Below the pieces are notes generated by a model. That model did not search any database. It had not been told where the DNA came from and was given only the letters and a program-made list of their open reading frames with translations. Shown one piece after another: positions 1 to 5,014 of a DNA stretch of 5,075 nucleotides. Within the stretch, counting starts at the first letter, position 1; each line of letters starts with the position of its first letter. Origin of the DNA: an uncultured archaeon (GTDB lineage: Archaea > Aenigmatarchaeota > Aenigmatarchaeia > GW2011-AR5). The stretch covers positions 1 to 5,075 of the forward strand of contig CAIKBN010000038.1 of the NCBI GenBank assembly GCA_903825675.1. Reading direction: 5' to 3'. The translations under genes and the position numbers were made by a program.

Positions 1-448
1 ATGCCCAAGCACCTCGGATTATCGCATTGCCAACAAACCCTAATAGGGCCAATAAAACTACAAGCGCCAAAAATAGCCAACTAAAATCCATTATCAGTAC
101 TATAATACCTATTATTAGTGGGATTATAAAAACCATAAAATCCGAAATAATATCCTTCCATGTGATTTGTTTATGAATAAATTTTTTAGAATTACCTTTA
201 CTGAAAAATAAACAACTTAGTTTACCCTTACCAAAAGCACAATACTTGCCATAATAATAACAGTTGGCACAACTTCCTTTTAAGAGTCTTAATTCCAGCC
301 ATATGATATATAACAAATAAATAAGTAGCCAGATAAGCCCGAATCGGTATATAATAATTGCCCCAAGAAAGTAAATTGCAAGCGATAGAAGATTTGAAAG
401 AATTATCATCCAATAAGGATAATTTTCATAGTATTTTGTCGGTTTCAT
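1..448 (-). CDS. Cysteine-containing small membrane protein, 3' end cut by window edge
   Basis: An open frame of 149 codons starts at ATG 446-448 and is still open at the left edge, so the C-terminus is missing. It begins MKPTKYYENYPYW. Hydrophobic stretches lie at about residues 12-34 and 36-52, followed by a polar loop, then 103-121 and 122-142, giving roughly four membrane segments. The loop carries C60, C63, C70 and C79 (C-x2-C-x6-C-x8-C, around YYYGKYCAFGKGKL), suggesting a metal or redox site or structural disulfides. From memory, similar uncharacterised prokaryotic proteins share this loop and end in a second Cys-rich tail; that is recall, not a search. The start follows the rtcB stop by 22 bases and has a GGGAAG Shine-Dalgarno-like site 6 bases ahead, so it is probably cotranscribed with rtcB. 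Function is unknown. A different frame inside it (228-413) is a shadow. Confidence 0.85.
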   Translation of the reverse strand, partial: MKPTKYYENYPYWMIILSNLLSLAIYFLGAIIIYRFGLIWLLIYLLYIIWLELRLLKGSCANCYYYGKYCAFGKGKLSCLFFSKGNSKKFIHKQITWKDIISDFMVFIIPLIIGIIVLIMDFSWLFLALVVLLALLGFVGNAIIRGAWA

Positions 449-470
449 ATTTATCTTCCCTATTTACATT

Positions 471-1901
471 TCATCCTTTTATGCATCCAAGAGGCAGCAT
501 TCTGACTACTTTTTTTGCAAGGCCGGCATTATGAACTGAGTCTACTACATCTTCAACTGGCTTGTATGCGCCAGGTGCTTCTTCAGCCAGGCCTGGAAAG
601 GAATGAGCCTTAATTATTATTCCCTTTGCTGCAAGTTCATGGACTAATCGATCGCCCCGCCAGGTTTTCATGGCCTGGATCCTTGACATTGTTCTGCCTG
701 CGCCATGGCAGACTGATGAGAAGGATTTCTCATCGCCATACTCGGTTCCGACAAGAATGTAGGAAGATGTTCCCATGGTTCCGCCTATTATTACTGGTTG
801 GCCAACTCCCTGATATGGTTTGGGTAGTTCTTTTCTATTCGGGCCAAAGGCACGGGTTGCACCTTTTCTATGTACATAGAGCTTTTTTGTTTTCCCATCA
901 AGAATATGCTGCTCTATCTTAACAGTGTTGTGGCCGATATTATAGAGCAGTGGAAGATCTGAGCCAGGAAATACCTTCTTGAAGGCATTTCTCGTAAGAT
1001 GGCAGATCACCTGGCGGTTGGCGAAGGCGTAGTTTATTGCACAGTTGACAGCTGAGAAATATTTCTGGCCTTCTGGAGAGTTTATTGGTGCGCAGACAAG
1101 CTCGCGCTCGCGGATTGGTATGTTATATTTTCGCGATGCATCAGCCAGGGTTTTGAGATAGTCTGTGCATATCTGGTGTCCAAGTGCGCGCGAGCCGCAG
1201 TGAATAGAAACAAGAATTTGGTTCATCTCTAAACCGAATTTTTTTGCAATCGCTTCATCATATATTTGGTCAATATACTGCACTTCAAGATAATGATTAC
1301 CGCTTCCAAGAGTGCCTACTTGGTTCGTCTCTCTTTTTATAGCAAGGTCACTAACGTTTTCAGGCTTAGCGTTATCAACTCTGCCGTTTTCTTCTATATA
1401 ATCTAGGTCTTCTTTGGTTCCGTAACCTTGTTTAACAACCCAAGGTGCGCCTTCTATCAGCAATTCATTTATCTGCGAGCGCGATAGAGAGATTTCACCG
1501 CGCCTTCCCAAACCAGCAGGAACAATCTGGAAGAGTGCTTCTACCACTTGTTTTATTTTGGGCTTAACATCATTTAGTGAAAGATTTGTTTTTAACGTAG
1601 TTACGCCGCAGTTAACATCAAAACCTACTCCGCCGACTGAAACTACACCACCTTCATCAGGGTCAAATGCAGCCACACCGCCAATCGGAAAACCATATCC
1701 CCAGTGAGCATCAGGCATCGCAAGCGAGGCTTTCTGTATGCCAGGAAGGCATGCAACATTAGAAGTCTGCTCCCAGACCTTGTCATCCATCTCGCGGATG
1801 AGCTTTTCGCTTGCAAATATTCTTCCAGGTACGCGCATTTCTCCGCTTTTCGGAATTTCCCACTCGAAATCCTTTATTTTTTTGAGCTTATTTAGGTCCA
1901 T
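471..1901 (-). CDS. rtcB: RNA-splicing ligase RtcB (3'-phosphate/5'-hydroxyl RNA ligase)
   Basis: This 476-residue protein is full length for archaeal RtcB and has no intein, although inteins are common in archaeal RtcB. RtcB joins RNA 2',3'-cyclic phosphate or 3'-phosphate ends to 5'-OH ends using GTP and Mn2+. It ligates tRNA exons after endonuclease cleavage and repairs broken RNA. Family signatures appear in order: DAHWGYGFPIGG (64-75), GGVGFDVNCGV (90-100) with metal ligands D95 and C98, GSGNH (199-203) with N202/H203, HCGSRALGH (234-242) with H234, NIGHN (321-325) with H324, GGTMGTSSY (373-381), and CHGAGRTMSR (398-407) with H399, the histidine expected to be guanylylated. The C-terminus LGCIKG keeps the terminal-region lysine (K475). 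These match by motif the Pyrococcus enzyme residues D95, C98, N202, H203, H234, H329, H404 and K480. Nothing essential is missing. A TATA-like box lies about 37 bases upstream. Archease is two genes upstream on the same strand. Confidence 0.98.
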   Translation of the reverse strand: MDLNKLKKIKDFEWEIPKSGEMRVPGRIFASEKLIREMDDKVWEQTSNVACLPGIQKASLAMPDAHWGYGFPIGGVAAFDPDEGGVVSVGGVGFDVNCGVTTLKTNLSLNDVKPKIKQVVEALFQIVPAGLGRRGEISLSRSQINELLIEGAPWVVKQGYGTKEDLDYIEENGRVDNAKPENVSDLAIKRETNQVGTLGSGNHYLEVQYIDQIYDEAIAKKFGLEMNQILVSIHCGSRALGHQICTDYLKTLADASRKYNIPIRERELVCAPINSPEGQKYFSAVNCAINYAFANRQVICHLTRNAFKKVFPGSDLPLLYNIGHNTVKIEQHILDGKTKKLYVHRKGATRAFGPNRKELPKPYQGVGQPVIIGGTMGTSSYILVGTEYGDEKSFSSVCHGAGRTMSRIQAMKTWRGDRLVHELAAKGIIIKAHSFPGLAEEAPGAYKPVEDVVDSVHNAGLAKKVVRMLPLGCIKG

Positions 1902-1934
1902 ATAATATCACAATACTAAAGATAGGGATATAGA

Positions 1935-1942
1935 TTTTTATA
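1935..1942 (-). promoter_or_regulatory. TATA-like box for rtcB
   Basis: On the minus strand this reads TATAAAAA, in the 47-base gap between the 129-residue gene and rtcB. Its centre is about 37 bases before the rtcB ATG, which predicts a transcript start near 1912 and a leader of roughly 11 bases. A weak GTGA match sits just before the start codon. The region is AT-rich, so chance matches are possible. It suggests rtcB can be transcribed independently of archease. Confidence 0.45.
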
Positions 1943-1948
1943 GATTTG

Positions 1949-2338
1949 CTAAAGATCTATCTTTTCGTTTTGCCTACATGAATAATATCTTTCTAATTTA
2001 ACGCCTGATATTTTAGATTTAATTCCTTTTTCTCCTAGATATTTTTCTATTTCTAATACCTCTTTCAGTATACCCTGCTTGCATAGATTTCTTAATTCAT
2101 CCTCTTTTTTTGTATTGATATTCTTTACATCCCTTTTAACTACTGCTATTCTTGCCTCTCTACCATATGATGATACACCAGATACATCAATTATGTAGTT
2201 AATACGATCTCCAATTGGATCATGTTCTACTATTGGATTGATCTCAGCATAATCAATTTCAAGCCTTTTGCATTTATCTGCAAAATCATTTATATTTCTA
2301 GTAATAGTATGGAAGGTTGACCTATAAATCAGACTCAT
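1949..2338 (-). CDS. Uncharacterised 129-residue protein between archease and rtcB
   Basis: I do not recognise this family. The protein is soluble-looking, with no membrane segment or signal peptide, and mixes charged helical stretches (about 14-30 and 78-105, the latter rich in Lys/Glu) with likely beta strands (about 45-52 and 61-69, INYIIDVSGV and REARIAVVKR). Cysteines are scattered (C23, C86, C121) without a clear metal motif. There is no internal Met, so ATG 2336-2338 is the only ATG start. No Shine-Dalgarno is visible. It starts 28 bases after the archease stop and ends 47 bases before rtcB, so it probably shares a transcript with archease. Its DNA is noticeably more AT-rich than rtcB: the lines at 1981-2100 and 2221-2280 hold 51 G/C in 180 bases, against 63 in 120 at 1081-1200 of rtcB. 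A role with RtcB and archease is possible from position only. Confidence 0.75.
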   Translation of the reverse strand: MSLIYRSTFHTITRNINDFADKCKRLEIDYAEINPIVEHDPIGDRINYIIDVSGVSSYGREARIAVVKRDVKNINTKKEDELRNLCKQGILKEVLEIEKYLGEKGIKSKISGVKLERYYSCRQNEKIDL

Positions 2339-2346
2339 ACAATTTA

Positions 2347-2359
2347 TTTATATAAAAAG
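2347..2359 (-). promoter_or_regulatory. AT-rich tract: terminator-like T run or TATA-like box
   Basis: The minus strand reads CTTTTTATATAAA in the 28-base gap after the archease stop. The T5 run could be a short archaeal terminator for archease. The TATATAA part could be a promoter for the next gene, but its centre is only about 15 bases from that ATG, which would place the transcript start inside the coding region. Neither reading is firm. Confidence 0.25.
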
Positions 2360-2366
2360 TATTTAA

Positions 2367-2777
2367 TTAGACATCAACAACACACTGAGCGATGACTTTA
2401 TTTTCCTCTTTTGTTATTTTTAACTGCGAGTAGGTTGCTGCTTTGACCTCTAGCTTGACGCTATGTTTCTTGAAGTTGATTGCTTCGCCTCTGGCTGTGC
2501 CTGTAAGCGCGTTGTTTCTTATTTTTACCGAGAAGTCGGAGAAAACCATGTTATTTATGGCTGCTTCAGCTAACAAGCGGTTTAACCATTCGACTAAAAG
2601 CTCTTCTTCGTTAGCTGCGTCGCAGATGACTTCTATTTTTTTTACTTTATCAACTTTTTTTATGTCGAACATGACGTTGAACATGGCTTTGGCTGCTTCC
2701 TGAAAAGCTTCTTCCAGCGATTCGCCTATACCAACAATGCCTATGTCTGCTTTATGGTCGAAATACTTGTAGGGCAT
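2367..2777 (-). CDS. Archease, RtcB activator
   Basis: Archease is a small protein that promotes RtcB guanylylation and multiple turnover, making the ligase efficient and broadening its nucleotide use. Taken from ATG 2775-2777, it has 136 residues, normal for the family. The hallmark N-terminus PYKYFDHKADIGI is present (D7, H8, D11), followed by ESLEEAF, the EELLVEWLNRLL helix, GEAINFKKH, the EVKAATYS motif (K112) and the terminal VVDV (D135). D11, K112 and D135 correspond by motif to the acidic and lysine residues shown to matter in human archease (D51, K144, D178). An in-frame ATG three codons earlier (2786) is possible. I prefer 2777 because the family usually begins right at this tyrosine-rich strand and because the TATA element centred at 2803.5 lies 26.5 bases from it, ideal for a leaderless transcript, but only 17.5 from 2786. 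The partner rtcB lies downstream on the same strand. Confidence 0.96.
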   Translation of the reverse strand: MPYKYFDHKADIGIVGIGESLEEAFQEAAKAMFNVMFDIKKVDKVKKIEVICDAANEEELLVEWLNRLLAEAAINNMVFSDFSVKIRNNALTGTARGEAINFKKHSVKLEVKAATYSQLKITKEENKVIAQCVVDV

Positions 2778-2798
2778 GAATATCATTTTTTTGGAGGG

Positions 2799-2807
2799 TT
2801 TTTAAAG
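2799..2807. promoter_or_regulatory. Shared palindromic TATA element, divergent archease/PspC promoter
   Basis: The sequence TTTTTAAAG contains the palindrome TTTAAA at 2801-2806. Its centre is 25.5 bases before the A of the plus-strand ATG at 2829 and 26.5 bases before the A of the minus-strand ATG at 2777. That is the usual archaeal TATA-to-transcript-start distance, so both genes look leaderless and driven from one element. Purine-rich GGAGGG on one side and GTCGAC on the other occupy the TFB-recognition positions. No Shine-Dalgarno site at proper spacing precedes either ATG. Confidence 0.6.
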
Positions 2808-2828
2808 TCGACAAACCAATAGATTGTT

Positions 2829-3647
2829 ATGCCAAGAAAAGCTGCCAAAAGAAAGGCTAGAAGAAAAAGCGAATTCTACAAAAGAATAGAGGATTTTTCA
2901 GAAGAGATGGAGAGCTTTGGAAAAAAGATGGAAAAAGAAGGCAATGAATGGGGTAGCTGGTTCCACAGGACTTTTGGTATTATTGGTCCATTAATTTCTA
3001 GTATGTTTGGTCTGTTGGTTCTTGCTCTTATCTTGGTTGCAATGAAATTTATTAACTTTAATTTAGGCAGTAGCCTTTTATCAAGTATAAGCGTGTTTTT
3101 TACAGTTAATATGGGTTTGTTTTTCCTGATATTCCTTTTCCTTTCATATACCTCATATTTTTCCAGATTTTATTCAAGGCTATATACACCCTTTTATCCT
3201 ATATTTTCGGCAATTGGCATAACCATAACCCTTTGGGTATTTGCACGCGTTATAAGTATTGTGAGCATTTATATAGGGGTTGATATTTTATACAGAACCG
3301 TCTTTTTTATAGACAGATATCTTTCTGAAATATTCTGGCTCATCCTTTTTATCGGATATATTATCCTTATAATAAAATTATCTTGTTGTTGTAAAGGAAA
3401 AGAGGTGAAGACTGTTATGAGAAGAACTGTCAAAAGTTCAGGTAGCAATGTAAAAAGGCTGTACAGATCAGGAAAAGACAAGATCCTTGGCGGAGTATGC
3501 GGCGGCATTGCAGAATATCTTGGTGTTGACCCTGTGATAATCAGGCTTTTATGGGTAATTGCCGTGTTCGGATGGGGAGCAGGAATCCTGGCTTACATAA
3601 TAGCATGGATAATAATACCGAGGAATCCGAGGCATAAGTGGAACTAG
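2829..3647 (+). CDS. PspC-domain multi-spanning membrane protein
   Basis: The protein has 272 residues and three parts. Residues 1-45 are highly charged (a basic KAAKRKARRK start, then a helical Glu/Lys stretch at about 14-40, possibly a coiled coil or amphipathic helix). Residues about 48-184 hold around four hydrophobic segments (48-75, 84-108, 123-150, 165-184). A basic linker with C186-C188 (SCCCKGK) leads into a classic PspC domain at about 209-264: RLYRSGKDKILGGVCGGIAE, then YLGVDPVIIRLLWV, a membrane helix and AWIIIP. In bacteria PspC senses envelope stress and partners PspA; in archaea the domain is common but its role is poorly known. No pspA is in this window. An in-frame stop at 2820-2822 limits the start, and ATG 2829 has no Shine-Dalgarno but sits 25.5 bases from a TATA element, consistent with a leaderless mRNA. 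It is divergent from archease, and its stop overlaps that of the dehydrogenase. Confidence 0.9.
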   Translation: MPRKAAKRKARRKSEFYKRIEDFSEEMESFGKKMEKEGNEWGSWFHRTFGIIGPLISSMFGLLVLALILVAMKFINFNLGSSLLSSISVFFTVNMGLFFLIFLFLSYTSYFSRFYSRLYTPFYPIFSAIGITITLWVFARVISIVSIYIGVDILYRTVFFIDRYLSEIFWLILFIGYIILIIKLSCCCKGKEVKTVMRRTVKSSGSNVKRLYRSGKDKILGGVCGGIAEYLGVDPVIIRLLWVIAVFGWGAGILAYIIAWIIIPRNPRHKWN

Positions 3648-4750
3648 TTGTCGCAAACATTGCTAATTTTCCTTATCCTCTGTTTTGCTATCTCTAGGGC
3701 GCAGTTTCGAGGCAGGCAGTTTATTTCTTTAGCTCTATCAAGAACTATTTTTATATTCTTGCTGATTTTTTCTTCAACGAGCTTGAACATTGTTTTTTCA
3801 TTGCCTCCGATATATTCAACGTATGAGCTTATTACACCGCCTGCGTTGGCAACTAAATCCGGAACTACGAGAATTCCTTTTTTGTGGCAAAGCTTCTCTG
3901 TTTCATGAGTCATCGGTATGTTGCTACCTTCGACAATGAGCTTGAACTTAAGTTTATTAATATCGTTTGCTTCTATCAGATCTGGCACAGCAGCTGTTAT
4001 AAGTATATCGGCACTGACAGAAAGTACACTTTTGCAGCAATCACACATGCTTGGCTTATAATTTATTACTGAACCAGTTTCTTTTTTTATTTTATCTAGC
4101 TTATTGAAGTCAATGCCGTCGTCATTAAAAATAGCTCCTTTGCTGTCTGATACTGCAATTATTTTGCAGTTGCTTTCTGAAAGAAATTTTGCCACGAACC
4201 AGCCGACATTGCCAAATCCTTCTATAGCAACAGTAGCATTTTTTAAATCCAGCTTTGCATAAGGTGCTGCTACTTTGGTTGCATGATAAACACCAAAGCC
4301 TGTGCTTCCAAGCTCGTGCGGCAAACCGCCTAATTCTTTTGGTTTTCCTGTTGCTGCTTTGTTGTTTCCGTTAGCACTAACAAACCATTGCATATCCTGT
4401 TCTGCCATGTTCATGTCAGGTCCAGCCACATAGAGCTCAGGGCAAACAGGCTTTATTGCCTTGGAAAAGGCTTTCACGATCCTTTCCTTCTGCTCTTTTG
4501 TTAATTGTTTATGATCAGCAACAATGCCGGATTTGGCACCACCGAACGGCAGATCAGCAATAGCGCATTTCCAGGTCATTGCCCTTGCAAGCCTTGATAC
4601 TTCCTCTGCTGTTACAGTAGGCGTCATTCTGATGCCGCCTTTTCCAGGGCCTAGTGTGGTGTTGTCTATCACAACAAAGCCTTTCATGCCTGTTCTTGAG
4701 TCATAAACACTCAAAACTTTTTCAGGACCGAACTCATCGTATGCTATCAT
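3644..4750 (-). CDS. gdhA: Glutamate dehydrogenase (Glu/Leu/Phe/Val dehydrogenase family)
   Basis: The enzyme interconverts glutamate with 2-oxoglutarate and ammonia using NAD(P)H, linking nitrogen and carbon metabolism in the cytoplasm. From ATG 4748-4750 it has 368 residues, shorter than the usual 410-450 of hexameric enzymes. Numbering from this Met, substrate-site lysines are K37 (GPGKGGIRM), K61 (MTWKCA) and K73 (PFGGAKSG, catalytic type); D112 (AGPDMN) is the catalytic aspartate; the Rossmann motif is GFGNVG (178-183); and VANAGGVISS ends with S309. K37 and S309 are the side-chain-carboxylate ligands that leucine and phenylalanine dehydrogenases lack, which favours glutamate. Cofactor preference is not clear. 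A cysteine cluster CDCCKS (236-241) lies in the nucleotide-binding domain. An upstream in-frame ATG at 4837 adds 29 residues unlike the family; ATG 4750 has AAGGT (4758-4762) 7 bases ahead and directly precedes the conserved FGPEKVL region. The TAG stop shares CTAG with the convergent PspC gene. Confidence 0.94.
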   Translation of the reverse strand: MIAYDEFGPEKVLSVYDSRTGMKGFVVIDNTTLGPGKGGIRMTPTVTAEEVSRLARAMTWKCAIADLPFGGAKSGIVADHKQLTKEQKERIVKAFSKAIKPVCPELYVAGPDMNMAEQDMQWFVSANGNNKAATGKPKELGGLPHELGSTGFGVYHATKVAAPYAKLDLKNATVAIEGFGNVGWFVAKFLSESNCKIIAVSDSKGAIFNDDGIDFNKLDKIKKETGSVINYKPSMCDCCKSVLSVSADILITAAVPDLIEANDINKLKFKLIVEGSNIPMTHETEKLCHKKGILVVPDLVANAGGVISSYVEYIGGNEKTMFKLVEEKISKNIKIVLDRAKEINCLPRNCALEIAKQRIRKISNVCDN

Positions 4751-4757
4751 AATTATT

Positions 4758-4762
4758 ACCTT
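4758..4762 (-). promoter_or_regulatory. Shine-Dalgarno site that sets the gdhA start
   Basis: The minus strand reads AAGGT, separated by 7 bases from the ATG at 4750. No comparable site precedes the earlier in-frame ATG at 4837, so this supports the shorter 368-residue protein. Confidence 0.6.
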
Positions 4763-4789
4763 ATTAATTATTTCATTTTCAAAACATCT

Positions 4790-4806
4790 AATATACTCCG
4801 TATATT
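4790..4806. promoter_or_regulatory. TATA-like box inside a 7-bp perfect dyad, gdhA promoter
   Basis: The sequence is AATATAC, TCC, GTATATT: two perfect 7-base arms around a 3-base spacer. The half nearer the gene (4790-4796, TATATTA on the minus strand from 4796) is centred 43 bases before the gdhA ATG. This predicts a transcript start near 4767 and a short leader that still contains the AAGGT site. The dyad overlapping the box could be an operator, because a bound repressor would block TBP. It could also be two chance AT-rich TATA-like matches. Confidence 0.45.
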
Positions 4807-4810
4807 GTAG

Positions 4811-4828
4811 TTTCGAAAAGTCATCCTC
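4811..4828. repeat. Direct repeat copy A upstream of gdhA
   Basis: The 18 bases TTTCGAAAAGTCATCCTC match copy B (4853-4870) at 14 of 18 positions, with the shared core AAAGTCA and ending CTC. The copies are 42 bases apart start to start, close to four DNA helical turns, so a protein bound to both would lie on the same face. The repeat lies just upstream of the probable gdhA TATA box. Confidence 0.4.
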
Positions 4829-4840
4829 GGATGACATTTC
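4815..4840. repeat. 26-base interrupted palindrome upstream of gdhA
   Basis: GTCATCC and GGATGAC (4820-4826 and 4829-4835) form a perfect 7-bp inverted repeat around TC. After one A/A mismatch the symmetry continues for four more pairs (GAAA at 4815-4818 with TTTC at 4837-4840). It lies upstream of the predicted TATA box and so outside the predicted gdhA mRNA, which suits an operator or activator site better than an RNA element. If transcribed from the upstream operon it could also fold as a hairpin with a CUCG-type loop. Confidence 0.5.
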
Positions 4841-4852
4841 CGAAATCTGTGG

Positions 4853-4870
4853 TTTTGGAAAGTCAATCTC
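4853..4870. repeat. Direct repeat copy B upstream of gdhA
   Basis: TTTTGGAAAGTCAATCTC is the second copy of the imperfect 18-base repeat that also occurs at 4811-4828. It differs at four positions and lacks the palindromic extension found around copy A. Confidence 0.4.
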
Positions 4871-4888
4871 AATTCTAATTATAGAATT
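4871..4888. repeat. Small hairpin after the 34-codon ORF
   Basis: AATTCTA (4871-4877) and TAGAATT (4882-4888) are perfect 7-base arms with a 4-base loop, just past the stop of the small minus-strand ORF. No T run follows on the minus strand, so it is not a convincing terminator. It may mark or protect the 3' end of the operon transcript, or be a DNA-level dyad. Confidence 0.4.
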
Positions 4889-4892
4889 TCGC

Positions 4893-4997
4893 CTATTTCT
4901 TGGTTATGCCGCTTCTATTAAAGCCCTTCTTATAGACTCGCCTGTATTTTTTCCTTTTCTTGCTCTCGAAGAAGTCTTGCCTTGAATCGTCGTCCAT
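4893..4997 (-). CDS. Small basic 34-residue protein, unknown function
   Basis: The ORF runs from ATG 4995-4997 to TAG 4893-4895. The peptide starts acidic (MDDDSRQDFFE) and then becomes very basic (SKKRKKYRRVYKKGF, ending NRSGITKK), with 13 Lys/Arg after residue 11, which suggests contact with nucleic acid or the ribosome. A strong Shine-Dalgarno AAGGTGAG (5001-5008) lies 3 bases before the ATG, with an in-frame stop upstream (TAG at 5010-5012), so this is a complete short ORF, not the tail of a longer one. It begins 17 bases after the stop of the truncated upstream gene, an operon-like spacing. I do not recognise it. Its shortness leaves room for chance, but the ribosome site and spacing support it. 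Confidence 0.55.
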   Translation of the reverse strand: MDDDSRQDFFESKKRKKYRRVYKKGFNRSGITKK

Positions 4998-5000
4998 AAT

Positions 5001-5008
5001 CTCACCTT
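5001..5008 (-). promoter_or_regulatory. Strong Shine-Dalgarno site of the 34-codon ORF
   Basis: The minus strand reads AAGGTGAG, ending 3 bases before the ATG at 4997, with the AGGTGA core 4 bases away. It matches the archaeal GGTGA consensus and is the best ribosome-binding site in the window. It is the main reason to believe the short ORF. Confidence 0.6.
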
Positions 5009-5014
5009 GCTAAG

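Noticed and set aside
228..413. Minus-strand 61-codon open frame
   Set aside because: It lies inside the longer, edge-truncated membrane-protein frame (1-448) in another frame. The longer frame has a ribosome site, operon spacing and a coherent membrane topology.
626..922. Plus-strand 98-codon open frame opposite rtcB
   Set aside because: It is antisense to highly conserved rtcB coding sequence, with no ribosome site or recognisable domain, so it is a shadow of the rtcB codons.
471..1901. Search for an intein or frameshift in rtcB
   Set aside because: The frame is continuous, all metal and guanylylation motifs are in normal order, and length matches the family, so there is neither.
2443..2703. 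Plus-strand 86-codon open frame opposite archease
   Set aside because: It is antisense to archease, and its serine- and leucine-rich low-complexity peptide is typical of a reverse reading of Lys/Glu/Ala codons.
3748..3771. T5 and T6 runs on the plus strand as a terminator for the PspC gene
   Set aside because: They could serve, but they are explained by Lys codons of gdhA on the other strand and have no hairpin, so they are not listed as a supported feature.
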